In this document: positions 32,807 through 42,212 of the stretch, piece after piece
Numbering within the stretch: position 1 is the stretch's first letter
Layout: every line of letters begins with the position of its first letter
Position numbers and translations under genes: made by a program
The notes under the pieces: model-generated
Seen by the model: the letters and a program-made list of their open reading frames with translations, nothing else
Told to the model about the DNA's origin: nothing
Database searches by the model: none
Assembly (NCBI RefSeq): GCF_001553545.1
Contig: NZ_CP014227.1
Coordinates: 1,780,501 to 1,844,500, forward strand
From: Capnocytophaga haemolytica
Lineage (GTDB): Bacteria; Bacteroidota; Bacteroidia; Flavobacteriales; Flavobacteriaceae
Length of the DNA stretch: 64,000 bases
Direction: 5' to 3'

Positions 32807-34903
32807 ATGAATACACAAAATAAATACGTAAATCGCGAACTCAGTTGGCTGAAATTCAATGCGCGAGTGTTGCAGGAGGCGGCGGATCAGCGGGTACCTC
32901 TGCTCGAGCGTTTACGCTTTGCTGGGATTTTCTCCAATAACTTGGACGAATTTTTTAAGGTGCGCTATGCTACGGTGAAGCGCGTGGCAACCAATGAGGC
33001 TGCGGATACGGAACTCGGGATGCACGCCAAAGAGTTGCTTGAGGAGATCACCCGTGAGGTCATCGCCTTGCAGAACGAGAGCTTAGAGATCATCGATAGT
33101 ATCACCACGGAGCTGGAAAAGGAGCAGATTTTTATGGTCAATGAGCGCACCTTGCTGCCTGAGCACGAGGCTTTCGTCAATGCGTACTTCTACAACAAGG
33201 TGCGCCCCGCGCTTTTTACCATTATCCTGAACGACTTGGAGCGTTTTCCGCAGCTTAAGGACGATGTGGCTTATCTTGCCATCAAGATGATACTCAAGAA
33301 GGTGCCAAAGAGCAAGGACGATCAGCGGTTTTTCTCGTCTCAGGCGTACAAGGAGCCTATCCAATACGCGCTGATTGAGCTTCCTTCTACCCTCGACCGC
33401 TTCGTGGAGCTTCCGCAGGTCGGCGAGCGGCATTACATCATTATGCTTGATGACATCATACGCTTCTGCCTGCACAAAATCTTCAATATTTTCGACTACG
33501 AATCCCTCAGCGCGCATATGATCAAGATAACCCGCGATGCAGAACTCGATATTGACGACGACCTCAGCAAGAGTTTTGTCGAAAAAATCTCTACAAGCGT
33601 AGAAGACCGCCGCAAAGGAGAGCCCGTGCGCTTCGTTTACGACAAGGAAATCGATGAGGACACGCTGCAATTCCTCTTCGAGAAGATGCATATCATCAGC
33701 ACCGATAGCGTAATCCCCGGCGGGAGGTATCATAACCGCCGCGACTATATGAATTTCCCCTCCTTAGGCAGAAAAGACCTCACCTACGCCCCCATCGAGC
33801 CGCTTCCCGTCAAAGGGCTGAGCTCCGAGGAGAGTCTGCTGAAGAAAATAGCTAAAAAGGACTTCCTCCAATACACTCCGTATCACACTTTTTCCAACAT
33901 TATATGGTTCCTTCGCGAGGCGGCGCTCGACCCCAAGGTAAAGTCAGTGAAGATTACTATCTACCGATTGGCAAAGAACTCGCAGGTGGTCAATTCACTT
34001 ATCAACGCCGTGAAAAATGGCAAGAAAGTAACCGTGCAGATAGAGCTCCAAGCCCGTTTTGACGAGGAATCCAACATTCGGTATGCCGAAATGCTCAAAG
34101 CTGAGGGGGTGAAGCTCGTATTTGGGGTGAAAGGACTCAAAGTTCACAGTAAGATTTGCGTCATTGAGCGCGAGGAGGGCAAGGGCATCAAGAAGTACGG
34201 CTTCATTAGCACAGGAAACTTCAACGAAAGCACCGCCCGCGTATACACCGACTACACCCTTTTCACTGCAAACCAAGAAATCTTGAAGGACGTCAATAAG
34301 GTGTTTAACTTTTTCGACACTAATTACAACGTCCAGAAGTACAAACACCTGATCGTATCCCCCCATTACACCAAGAAAGCTCTCATCGCACTCATCGATC
34401 GCGAGATTGACAACGCACTTGCTGGTAAAGAAGCCTTCATACACCTAAAAATGAACAACATCACCAGCTATAAGATGATCGACAAGCTGTACGAGGCAAG
34501 CCGCGCGGGGGTAAAAATCCGTATGATAGTGCGTGGAATATGCTGCCTTGTACCAGGAGTGAAAAATCTGAGCGAAAACATAGAGGTCATCAGCATTGTG
34601 GACAAGTTTTTAGAGCATCCGCGGCTGTTCATCTTCGGCAATGACGGCGATCCGAAGGTATTCATCTCCTCTGCCGACTGGATGACGCGCAACATCTCCT
34701 TCCGTGTGGAGGTAGGTTGCCCCATCTACGACAACGACATCAAGCGGGAGCTCATCGATACCTTCCGCGTAAGCTGGGACGACAATGTGAAAGCCCGCAT
34801 TATCGACGAAAACAACGACAACCGCTACAAGCCACACACCACTCCTGCCATCAGATCGCAACTGGCTATGTACGAATATTATCAAACACGTATTGACGAC
34901 TAA
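32807..34903 (+). CDS. ppk1: polyphosphate kinase 1
   Basis: Reversibly polymerises the gamma-phosphate of ATP into polyphosphate. The 698-aa protein begins YVNRELSWLKFNARVLQEA and has RYAEMLKAEGVKLVFGVKGL with the phosphohistidine in LKVHSKICVIER, then GFISTGNFNESTARVYTD, IRMIVRGICCLVPGV and the closing SADWMTRNISFRVEVGCPI. All PPK1 domains are present. The next gene, menD, starts 3 bp after the stop, so both are one transcript. Confidence 0.96.
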   Translation: MNTQNKYVNRELSWLKFNARVLQEAADQRVPLLERLRFAGIFSNNLDEFFKVRYATVKRVATNEAADTELGMHAKELLEEITREVIALQNESLEIIDSITTELEKEQIFMVNERTLLPEHEAFVNAYFYNKVRPALFTIILNDLERFPQLKDDVAYLAIKMILKKVPKSKDDQRFFSSQAYKEPIQYALIELPSTLDRFVELPQVGERHYIIMLDDIIRFCLHKIFNIFDYESLSAHMIKITRDAELDIDDDLSKSFVEKISTSVEDRRKGEPVRFVYDKEIDEDTLQFLFEKMHIISTDSVIPGGRYHNRRDYMNFPSLGRKDLTYAPIEPLPVKGLSSEESLLKKIAKKDFLQYTPYHTFSNIIWFLREAALDPKVKSVKITIYRLAKNSQVVNSLINAVKNGKKVTVQIELQARFDEESNIRYAEMLKAEGVKLVFGVKGLKVHSKICVIEREEGKGIKKYGFISTGNFNESTARVYTDYTLFTANQEILKDVNKVFNFFDTNYNVQKYKHLIVSPHYTKKALIALIDREIDNALAGKEAFIHLKMNNITSYKMIDKLYEASRAGVKIRMIVRGICCLVPGVKNLSENIEVISIVDKFLEHPRLFIFGNDGDPKVFISSADWMTRNISFRVEVGCPIYDNDIKRELIDTFRVSWDDNVKARIIDENNDNRYKPHTTPAIRSQLAMYEYYQTRIDD

Positions 34904-34906
34904 TCT

Positions 34907-36595
34907 ATGAGAAAACCAAGCATCGCACTTGCGCGATACATCACAGAGGCGTGCAAAGCTAAGGGGATTCGCCATATCGTACTCTCCCCAGGCTCGCGCA
35001 ACGCCCCACTTACTATCGGCTACACCGCCGACCCCTATTTTACTTGTTACAGTGTGGTGGACGAACGCTCCGCCGCTTTTTTTGCCCTCGGCATTGCCCA
35101 GCAAATCGCCGCCCCCGTGGCTGTGGTGTGCACCTCTGGCTCTGCCGTACTCAACTATCACCCTGCCGTTGCCGAGGCTTATTACAGCAACGTGCCTTTG
35201 GTGGTGATTTCTGCCGATCGGCCTACCAGCAAACTCGACATCGGCGATGGGCAAACCATACGTCAGGTAGGCGTACTCTCCAATCACACCACTTTCGATG
35301 CCAACTTATCCGACAACGAGGCCGACGCGCGCAGTAACACCTATCTACTGAACCGCGCCCTCAACGCCGCCATCACCGAAAGCCTACCTGTGCACATCAA
35401 CGCGCCATTTGAGGAGCCGCTTTACGAGACTACTACCGAAAACGTCGTTTTTGAGAACATTCCCCCCTCGCCACCCACAAGCTACCTCAGCGAAAGCCAC
35501 TTGGAGGACTTTCTTACCCGCTGGAACGCCGCTTCGCGCAAGATGGTGCTCGTCGGGGTGCTCGCGCCAGGGTCGCTTGAGGAAAAGTACGTCAGAATGC
35601 TCGCCGAAGATCCGTCGGTGCTCGTTCTGACCGAAACCACCTCCAATCTACACCATCCGCAGTTCGTACCTTACATCGACAAGCTGATCACCGCGGCGCA
35701 TACCCCCGAAATGCTATCTGACTTACGCCCAGAAATCCTGCTGACCTTCGGCGGAATGGTGGTCTCCAAGAAGATTAAGCAATTCTTGCGCGAGAGCCAA
35801 CCCGCCGCCCACTATCATATCGATCTGCATAAGGGTTACGACACGTATTTCTGCCTGACGCACCATTTTCGCAGCCAGGTCAATGCCTTTTTCCGCGCGA
35901 TAGCCCCACGCTGGCAGGCAGTCGCCTCCGATTACCAGCAAAAATGGCTTCAGCTTATGGGAGAAGTAGCCGCCGTACAGCAATCGTACCTCGCCGAAGC
36001 CCCCTTCTCGGACTTCAAGGCGTTGGAAATCGTGCTTTCGTCCATACCCGAGGGCTACAACCTGCAATTGGCGAACAGTTCCACGGTGCGTTACGCCCAA
36101 CTCCTGCCCTCGAAGTCCTCGTGGCGGGTGTGGTGCAATCGCGGCACCAGCGGCATCGACGGCAGCACCTCTACGGCAGTAGGCGCGGCAGTGGCAAATA
36201 AAAAACCTACAGCAATCGTGACGGGCGACCTCAGTTTCTTTTATGATAGCAATGCTCTCTGGAATAATTACATCCCGAATAGCTTTAAGATGATACTACT
36301 CAACAACGGCGGCGGCGGGATTTTTAGAATACTCCCAGGCGACAAATCGGATAAAAACTTCGAACAATTCTTTGAAACACCCCACCATTTGTCGGCTGAG
36401 AATTTTTGTGCTACTTTTGGTATCCGCTATCAATCTGCTAACGATTTGAGTAGTTTGAAAGAAAAAATCACTTCGTTTTTCAATGAAAGTAATAAACCGA
36501 CACTATTAGAAATCTTCACCGAGAGAGAAAAAAATGATAAAGTTTTGTTAAATTATTTTGCCGTATTGAAAAAATTTGTACTTTTACGCCGTTAA
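34907..36595 (+). CDS. menD: SEPHCHC synthase (MenD)
   Basis: A thiamine-diphosphate enzyme that joins 2-oxoglutarate and isochorismate in menaquinone synthesis. The 562-aa protein has HIVLSPGSRNAPLTIGY at the start, VDERSAAFFALGIAQQ with the catalytic Glu, CTSGSAVLNYHPAVAEAYYS, and the ThDP motif GDLSFFYDSNALWN...NNGGGGIFR. It is in an operon with ppk1. Menaquinone is the usual flavobacterial quinone. No other men gene is in the window. Confidence 0.95.
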   Translation: MRKPSIALARYITEACKAKGIRHIVLSPGSRNAPLTIGYTADPYFTCYSVVDERSAAFFALGIAQQIAAPVAVVCTSGSAVLNYHPAVAEAYYSNVPLVVISADRPTSKLDIGDGQTIRQVGVLSNHTTFDANLSDNEADARSNTYLLNRALNAAITESLPVHINAPFEEPLYETTTENVVFENIPPSPPTSYLSESHLEDFLTRWNAASRKMVLVGVLAPGSLEEKYVRMLAEDPSVLVLTETTSNLHHPQFVPYIDKLITAAHTPEMLSDLRPEILLTFGGMVVSKKIKQFLRESQPAAHYHIDLHKGYDTYFCLTHHFRSQVNAFFRAIAPRWQAVASDYQQKWLQLMGEVAAVQQSYLAEAPFSDFKALEIVLSSIPEGYNLQLANSSTVRYAQLLPSKSSWRVWCNRGTSGIDGSTSTAVGAAVANKKPTAIVTGDLSFFYDSNALWNNYIPNSFKMILLNNGGGGIFRILPGDKSDKNFEQFFETPHHLSAENFCATFGIRYQSANDLSSLKEKITSFFNESNKPTLLEIFTEREKNDKVLLNYFAVLKKFVLLRR

Positions 36596-36615
36596 ATTTT
36601 AAACACAAATAAATT

Positions 36616-36963
36616 ATGAGTAAACGAGATGACTTAATCGCAGTTTATGCAAAAGATCTTCAAGAGAAGATAGGTGAGAAGAACCCCGACTTGGCGTTCT
36701 TAACAAAGGTAACCATCGGCTTAGGTCCGTCGATCTATAACGATGATGCTTCAAAAGTATCTGGATCAGACCAGAGCGAGATTGATAGAGTGAAGCAAAA
36801 CTTCCTTATCAAGAAGTTGGGTCTGAAAGATAGCCCAGATTTAGACAAAGCGATTGCTCAGGTATTAGAAAAGTACGGCAAATCGAACCGCAACAAATAC
36901 CGTGCAGTGGTGTATTATTTATTAGCAAAACATTTCAAGAAGGAAAGCGTTTACAATAAATAA
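36616..36963 (+). CDS. DUF2853 family protein
   Basis: A 115-aa soluble helical protein, beginning MSKRDDLIAVYAKDLQEK, with LTKVTIGLGPSIYN and VKQNFLIKKLGL matching DUF2853. Function unknown. It starts 20 bp after menD; a variant box (TACTTTTA) inside the menD end may give it its own transcript. A terminator follows. Confidence 0.85.
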   Translation: MSKRDDLIAVYAKDLQEKIGEKNPDLAFLTKVTIGLGPSIYNDDASKVSGSDQSEIDRVKQNFLIKKLGLKDSPDLDKAIAQVLEKYGKSNRNKYRAVVYYLLAKHFKKESVYNK

Positions 36964-36975
36964 GTCTTCCAAAAA

Positions 36976-37014
36976 TCTAAAAGAGGGCTGAGAAGCATTT
37001 CAGTCCTCTTTTTT
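36976..37014 (+). terminator. terminator after the DUF2853 gene
   Basis: AAAGAGGGCTGA pairs with TCAGTCCTCTTT (one G-U) around a short loop and runs into seven Ts. Confidence 0.8.
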
Positions 37015-37056
37015 TGATTTTTTACCCGCAAAACTTCACAATTCAAATAAAATAAC

Positions 37057-37389
37057 TATCTTTGCGCTCGCAATTGGGTAGCACAACTCAAGCAATAAGA
37101 ATAATTTACTGATAACTAATTGATTATATTACTAATATGAGCATCATATTCGTCAATATACGTTCCTCGATGCCGAGTGGTGGCGCGGGGCGTGCACTAA
37201 ATTATTTCCATACAGCAAAAATGATCGCAGCGCAAAACCAGTGGAGAGCTTCCTTTGCCTGCCCGCTGCGCATTTGAATTTTTCATTTTTACAAAAGGCC
37301 GAAAATCCGCTTTTGGTCGCAAATTATTCCTGATCTATTTTTTAACAAAACCTGTCGCCAGTGGTGGCGACGCTTATCCGAGACGTAAA
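37057..37389 (+). promoter_or_regulatory. long leader of the arginine decarboxylase gene
   Basis: TATCTTTG at 37057-37064 starts a leader of about 320 nt. It contains a 46-codon ORF (37137-37277, beginning MSIIFVNIRSS) and, 18 bp before the ATG, a perfect hairpin GTCGCCA-gtgg-TGGCGAC (37354-37371). The spacing suggests control of translation, possibly by polyamines or arginine; this is inference. There is no known riboswitch consensus. Confidence 0.5.
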
Positions 37390-38781
37390 ATGAAAAATAA
37401 ATATATCGATTTAATTGACCAGACTTACTACTTCCCCCAAGATGAATTCCGCCTTGAAGGCGACGAGCTGCGCTTCCACAATATCGACTTGATGGAACTA
37501 GTGCGACAGTACGGCGCCCCCTTGAAATTTATGTATTTGCCAAAAATCTCTGAGAATATTCAGCGCGCTAAAAAATGGTTTGAGAAAGCCATCAAAAAAC
37601 ACAAATACAAAGCCGAATATAACTACTGCTATTGCACCAAGAGCTCGCATTTTAAGCACGTGATGGTAGAAGCTTTGAAAAACGACATTCATTTGGAAAC
37701 TTCCTCAGCTTTCGATATCAACATTATCAATAATTTGATTGAGGAGGGGCGCATCACCAAGGAGAACTACATTCTCTGCAACGGCTTCAAGCGCGACGCT
37801 TATATTGATGGCATCGCCGATCTGATCAACCGTGGCTACGAAAATTGTATTCCCATCATCGATAATTACGAGGAGATCGCACTTTTCCAAGAGAAGATAA
37901 AAGGTGCGTACAGCATCGGCATACGCATCGCCTCGGAGGAAGATCCGCGATCGGAGTTCTACACCAGTCGCCTTGGTATCGGCTATAAAAACATCGTGCC
38001 GTTCTACAACCGCGAGGTAAAAGATAACGAGAAAGTGCGCCTGAAAATGCTCCACTTCTTTATCAATACGGGGATTAAGGACAACGCTTATTATTGGAAC
38101 GAGCTGCTCAAATGCTTGAACGTTTACATCCAGCTTAAGAAGGTCGCCCCTGAGCTCGACAGCCTGAACATCGGCGGCGGCTTCCCTATCAAAAGTTCGC
38201 TGGCATTCGAGTACGATTACGCCTATATGGTGGACGAGATCATACGCCAAATAAAAATCACCTGCGAGCAAGAGAAAGTGCCCGTACCTAACATTTTCAC
38301 CGAGTTCGGGAGCTTTACTGTCGGCGAGGCGGGCGGTGCGATTTATGAGATAATGTACCAAAAACAGCAGAACGACCGTGAGAAATGGGATATGATCAAT
38401 TCATCTTTCATCACGACACTTCCCGACTCGTGGGCTATCAACAAGCGCTTTGTGCTCCTGCCGATCAACCGCTGGAACGACGAATACGAGCGCGTGCTCC
38501 TCGGGGGGCTTACCTGTGACGGCGATGATTACTACAATAGCGAGCAGAATATGAACGCTATTTACCTGCCGAAGTACAACAAAAACAAACCCCTCTATAT
38601 CGGGTTTTTCAACACGGGCGCCTATCAGGATACCATTGGCGGGGTCGGAGGCTTGCAGCACTGTTTGATCCCACAGCCGAAAATCGTGTTGATCGATAAG
38701 AAACCCGATGGCGAGCTCTCCTCACGGCTTTTTATGGAACAACAAAAAGCAGAGGATATGCTGAAAATTTTAGGATACTAA
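37390..38781 (+). CDS. speA: arginine decarboxylase (fold III PLP enzyme)
   Basis: Converts arginine to agmatine. The 463-aa protein starts MKNKYIDLIDQTYYFPQDEF; the longer frame from 37255 adds 45 implausible residues. Seen are the PLP-lysine region YCYCTKSSHFK, a HLETSSAFDI segment, the glycine loop LNIGGGFPIKSS, EFGSFTVGEAGG for phosphate binding, and TCDGDDYYN in the C-terminal domain. It is smaller than E. coli SpeA (about 630-660 aa), as are other Bacteroidota forms. Together with agmatinase (1265-2122) it gives putrescine. A related decarboxylase specificity is possible. Confidence 0.85.
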   Translation: MKNKYIDLIDQTYYFPQDEFRLEGDELRFHNIDLMELVRQYGAPLKFMYLPKISENIQRAKKWFEKAIKKHKYKAEYNYCYCTKSSHFKHVMVEALKNDIHLETSSAFDINIINNLIEEGRITKENYILCNGFKRDAYIDGIADLINRGYENCIPIIDNYEEIALFQEKIKGAYSIGIRIASEEDPRSEFYTSRLGIGYKNIVPFYNREVKDNEKVRLKMLHFFINTGIKDNAYYWNELLKCLNVYIQLKKVAPELDSLNIGGGFPIKSSLAFEYDYAYMVDEIIRQIKITCEQEKVPVPNIFTEFGSFTVGEAGGAIYEIMYQKQQNDREKWDMINSSFITTLPDSWAINKRFVLLPINRWNDEYERVLLGGLTCDGDDYYNSEQNMNAIYLPKYNKNKPLYIGFFNTGAYQDTIGGVGGLQHCLIPQPKIVLIDKKPDGELSSRLFMEQQKAEDMLKILGY

Positions 38782-38852
38782 TAAACTAAATATGTAACGT
38801 GCGTTGCCGAGCGTGATGAGCGTTCGGCAATGCTTTTTAAACAAGGAGAATT

Positions 38853-39794
38853 ATGAGATATGTACTAATTTTTTTGCTGACTACTACTTATCTTTTTGCT
38901 CAAGAGCCGACGGATGACCGCGGCACGTATCAGATGACGTTGCGCCCCTCGCTGAGCATCAACTTCCTGACTATTGATGTGGAGGATACCCCCGCAAACG
39001 CCAACCTGAAGAACAAACGTTTACACCCGAATTACCCGCTGACAGCTGGCTTAGGGATTACGATCGACAATACGTTCGTCAATTTTGCCGTCGCCAAAAG
39101 TATTGTCCCCTTAAAGGACGAAGGAAAGTACGGAAAAACAACCTATTTCGATTTCCAAATGCACACCCCTATCAGGAAATTTTTGTTCGACTTCTATTAC
39201 CAAAATTACAAAGGCTTCTACTACGAATCTGGCGATACGATACGCCCCTACTCCGACATACAAATGAAGCAGGTAGGGCTCGAGGCGCTTTACTTCCCGA
39301 AATGGAAAGAGGTGACAGTGCGCAACATCTTCGCCAAGGAGGAGCGATACATCCAGCCAGCCTACTCGTTTTTCTTCGGCGGTGGAGTGTATTACCACAA
39401 GGCGACCATCCCGATTCTTACCTTCGACGAAGATGACTTCCGCTATCTGCAATTCGGTGTGAATGGTGGTATCGCAGGTGCCATCAATCTATTGCCCCGA
39501 CTGCGAGCAGGAGGGCTGATCGGTATGGGATTTTACTACGGCACAGGTCTGCAAAAGCACCAGAAGAACGTCTTTAGTCCGCACCTGAACTATCGTTTTA
39601 ACGCCTCGCTGTCGTACGTACAGCAAACGTGGTCGTTAGCGCTGACGCTCGTCCACAATTACAAGAGTATGTATTTTCGCAACATCAACACCCTCGGGGT
39701 GAATAACACCAGCTTGCAACTTACTTACATCAAGCAAATTGACTTCCGTGCCAACCCCAATAGGAAGTCGCTTAAATTCTTAGGATTTGAATAA
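38853..39794 (+). CDS. DUF4421 family protein, secreted
   Basis: A 313-aa protein with a signal peptide (MRYVLIFLLTTTYLFAQ). The mature part begins EPTDDRGTYQMTLRPSLSINF and continues in amphipathic strands ending FRANPNRKSLKFLG, matching DUF4421, predicted outer-membrane beta-barrels of Bacteroidota with unknown role. It is probably monocistronic, ending before two terminator hairpins. Confidence 0.85.
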   Translation: MRYVLIFLLTTTYLFAQEPTDDRGTYQMTLRPSLSINFLTIDVEDTPANANLKNKRLHPNYPLTAGLGITIDNTFVNFAVAKSIVPLKDEGKYGKTTYFDFQMHTPIRKFLFDFYYQNYKGFYYESGDTIRPYSDIQMKQVGLEALYFPKWKEVTVRNIFAKEERYIQPAYSFFFGGGVYYHKATIPILTFDEDDFRYLQFGVNGGIAGAINLLPRLRAGGLIGMGFYYGTGLQKHQKNVFSPHLNYRFNASLSYVQQTWSLALTLVHNYKSMYFRNINTLGVNNTSLQLTYIKQIDFRANPNRKSLKFLGFE

Positions 39795-39810
39795 TTAATA
39801 GTCCATTTTT

Positions 39811-39896
39811 GCTCGCAATCCTTTCGCGAGCTATATGCAGATGTCTACAATAGGAGTAACCCTTTAGGATTACGCAACGCACTATTGTAGACATCT
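39811..39896 (+). terminator. paired hairpins, terminator after the DUF4421 gene
   Basis: GCTCGC (39811-39816) pairs with GCGAGC (39826-39831). Then a perfect 15-bp stem joins 39839-39853 and 39882-39896, with a small inner hairpin GTAA-CC...GG-TTAC, followed by a T-run. Confidence 0.85.
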
Positions 39897-40252
39897 TTTT
39901 TTGTGCTGGTTTATGCTTATCTCGGAACAAGTCTTTTAGCCTTCGGAAAGAGGCTGTAGTAACATATATTACAAATTGTGTAATTACTTTACACATATAT
40001 ACATCAAAACTTATAGACAGCATAAAAACTATACACCTTTAGCTATCTCCAAAAAATACACCTATATATTTATAGGTAAAATCGTGAATGAGATACGATT
40101 TTATATCAAAAATATCTGAATGCAAGGGGAAATATTTAAAATAGATTAAAAAATAACAAAAAACATTGGTAAAAAATGAAGGTTGGTATCATTTTTGCTA
40201 TATAGTATACAGACGTAAGCACACAGAAAGGCAAACAAAAGTAGTTTAACGG

Positions 40253-40511
40253 TCACAAATTGTGACGGAGGCTATCCGAGAAAAATAATGTTTTCTCGAT
40301 TTGAGATTTGACTATTCATCGAAATATTGTACATTCTCAATTTGTGATCGTAGCAATCCGCTAATAATCGCTATTTTCTCATAAGAACTTCATATTGAAA
40401 AACTGGATTGCTACTTTCACAAATAGAGAAACCAGCAAAACAACTGTCGCACTGGTTTCACAAATAGAGAAAGGAGTATTCTGAGAGGAACACCACTTTC
40501 ACAAATAGAGA
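40253..40511. promoter_or_regulatory. seven palindromic sites on an exact 41-bp lattice upstream of the DUF6261 gene
   Basis: 13-bp dyads with consensus TCWCAAWTTGWGA start at 40253 (perfect palindrome TCACAAATTGTGA), 40294 (TCTCGATTTGAGA), 40335 (TCTCAATTTGTGA), 40417, 40458 and 40499 (TCACAAATAGAGA, inside the exact 17-bp repeat TTTCACAAATAGAGAAA). A weak site (TCTCATAAGAAC) near 40377 fills the remaining position. Spacers differ. 41 bp is near four helical turns, so the sites face one side of the DNA. The rest of 39897-40252 is AT-rich without a gene. Confidence 0.88.
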
Positions 40512-40573
40512 AAGGAGCAAGACAAACGTCGCACTACAAGAAAATAACAGTATAAATGCAAAATAATTGAACT

Positions 40574-41428
40574 ATGAAGAGAAGCACATTAAGTTTTCCG
40601 TTTATTCAATTGCGAAATAGTGAATACCCTTTAGTGGTAGAGCGCATCATCGAAATTGTAAAGAAACATAATTTGGAGGAACTGCACCTACAGAAATCCT
40701 TCGATCGGCTTGCTGCCTTTGAGGAGGATTTGAAGAAAATAGAGGTACAGTCCACCAACACGGCAGCCACCGACGAGATTACTGAAAAAGACGACTTGCG
40801 CGATAAGCTCACGCGGGCGATTTTTACCATCGCAAATGCGTATAAGAACTCGGGGGTAGAGCCACAGGTGTCAAATGCGAAGACGATAGACACCTATTTT
40901 AAGGACTATAAGTTCGACCGCAGACTGACGAAGGAGAATTATACTTCACAGACCGAAAAGACGGCGCAGCTGATTGACGGTGCCGAGAAGAACGCTAAGA
41001 TAAAGGCGGCATTCGACAAGTTGCACCTCTTCGATCTGCTGATGAAACTCAAGGACGCCAATGCGGAGGTTGAGAAACTATTCCGCACCCGCACTGCCGA
41101 ACTTTCGCAACTACCCGACGTGGATATTAAAGAGATCCGAAAAAATGTGGGGGCTGCTATCGATAAACTTTTTATGATGATAGAAGCCAACAAGGAGGAA
41201 TACGACGATAAGGATTACAATCCGCTGATTAAAGAGCTAAAAGAATTGCTCGATTATCACCGTACGCAGCTAAAAATACGCCAAAAAAGGCAGACAGTAA
41301 AGAAGAAGCCAAAGGACGAGGCAGAAGCCTCAACACGAGCCGAGGGCAAGACAGCTGAAAAGCCCTCCTCTGAGGAAAAGCCTAAGGCTGTCGAAAAGAA
41401 GGAGGCTGATCCCAACATACATTTATAG
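40574..41428 (+). CDS. DUF6261 family protein
   Basis: A 284-aa soluble protein of unknown function. The N-terminus MKRSTLSFPFIQLRNSEYP is characteristic of the family. The body is helical with coiled-coil stretches (about 30-60 and 130-240). A Lys/Glu/Ala-rich tail (about 240-284, KKKPKDEAEAS and EEKPKAVEKK) is probably disordered. No catalytic motif, signal or membrane segment is visible. It lies 60 bp after the 41-bp lattice and is followed by a bidirectional terminator, so it is a single-gene unit. It may bind the upstream sites; that is inference. Confidence 0.8.
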   Translation: MKRSTLSFPFIQLRNSEYPLVVERIIEIVKKHNLEELHLQKSFDRLAAFEEDLKKIEVQSTNTAATDEITEKDDLRDKLTRAIFTIANAYKNSGVEPQVSNAKTIDTYFKDYKFDRRLTKENYTSQTEKTAQLIDGAEKNAKIKAAFDKLHLFDLLMKLKDANAEVEKLFRTRTAELSQLPDVDIKEIRKNVGAAIDKLFMMIEANKEEYDDKDYNPLIKELKELLDYHRTQLKIRQKRQTVKKKPKDEAEASTRAEGKTAEKPSSEEKPKAVEKKEADPNIHL

Positions 41429-41461
41429 TAGAATTTTCTATTTTTTTAAGAATAAACAAAC

Positions 41462-41501
41462 GAAAAGAGATTCTCTCCCTTGCGGGAAGGAATCTCTTTT
41501 C
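41462..41501. terminator. bidirectional terminator between the DUF6261 gene and trmD
   Basis: GAAAAGAGATTC (41462-41473) pairs with GAATCTCTTTTC (41490-41501), extended by an inner CCC/GGG stem. A- and T-runs suit both converging genes. Confidence 0.85.
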
Positions 41502-41531
41502 AACATTAATATATACAAGTTAAAACGTTTC

Positions 41532-42206
41532 CTATTGTAACAGATCTGGGCGTCGTTCGCGCGTCCGCTCGTAAGCCATTGCCTCGCGCCACGCCTCGAT
41601 TTTTGGCGTATTGCCGCTGGTGAGTATTTCGGGCACTTTCCATCCGTTATACTCGGCGGGGCGGGTGTAGACGGGGGGCGCCAGCAAGCCGTCCTGAAAG
41701 GAATCGGTGAGCGCCGAGGTCTCGTCGGAGAGCACCCCAGGGATGAGCCTTATCACGGCGTCGGCGATGATGGCTGCCCCGAGTTCGCCTCCTGAAAGGA
41801 CGTAATCGCCGACGGATATTTCCCTCGTAATCAAATGATCGCGCACGCGCTGGTCGATTCCTTTGAAATGCCCACAGAGCAGTATCAAATTCTCACGGAG
41901 GGATAGCGTGTTTGCCATTTTCTGGTCGAAGGTCTCGCCGTCGGGTGTGAGAAATATAATTTCGTCGTACTGGCGTTGTGATTTGAGCTCAGTAATGCAC
42001 TTATCTATGGGCTCGATCATCATCACCATACCCGCTCCACCGCCAAAAGCATAGTCGTCGACCTGCCGATAGCGATTATTGGCATAATCGTGCAGGTTGT
42101 GAAAATGCACAGAGGCTAATCCTTTGTCGATCGCACGTTTTACAATTGAATAGGCGAAAGGACTGGCGATGAGCTCGGGCACGACGGAAATAATATCGAT
42201 GCGCAT
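41532..42206 (-). CDS. trmD: tRNA (guanine(37)-N(1))-methyltransferase
   Basis: Methylates G37 next to the anticodon and prevents frameshifting. The 224-aa SPOUT enzyme begins [13 protein letters not shown] and has [25 protein letters not shown], and the SAM-binding trefoil knot [29 protein letters not shown]. All motifs are intact. It is 6 bp downstream of a coiled-coil gene on the same strand, presumably cotranscribed. Confidence 0.97.
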   Translation of the reverse strand: MRIDIISVVPELIASPFAYSIVKRAIDKGLASVHFHNLHDYANNRYRQVDDYAFGGGAGMVMMIEPIDKCITELKSQRQYDEIIFLTPDGETFDQKMANTLSLRENLILLCGHFKGIDQRVRDHLITREISVGDYVLSGGELGAAIIADAVIRLIPGVLSDETSALTDSFQDGLLAPPVYTRPAEYNGWKVPEILTSGNTPKIEAWREAMAYERTRERRPDLLQ

Positions 42207-42212
42207 CGGCTT

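Noticed and set aside
37255..37389. 45-residue N-terminal extension of arginine decarboxylase
   Set aside because: The family start is MKNKYIDLI at 37390; the extension overlaps the hairpin leader and has an unlikely composition.
39772..40023. 83-codon minus-strand ORF
   Set aside because: It runs across the paired terminator hairpins after the DUF4421 gene and shows no recognisable protein pattern.
40253..40511. CRISPR array
   Set aside because: Repeats are only 13-17 bp, the period is 41 bp, the repeat orientation changes or is palindromic, two spacers share sequence, and no cas gene is in the window.
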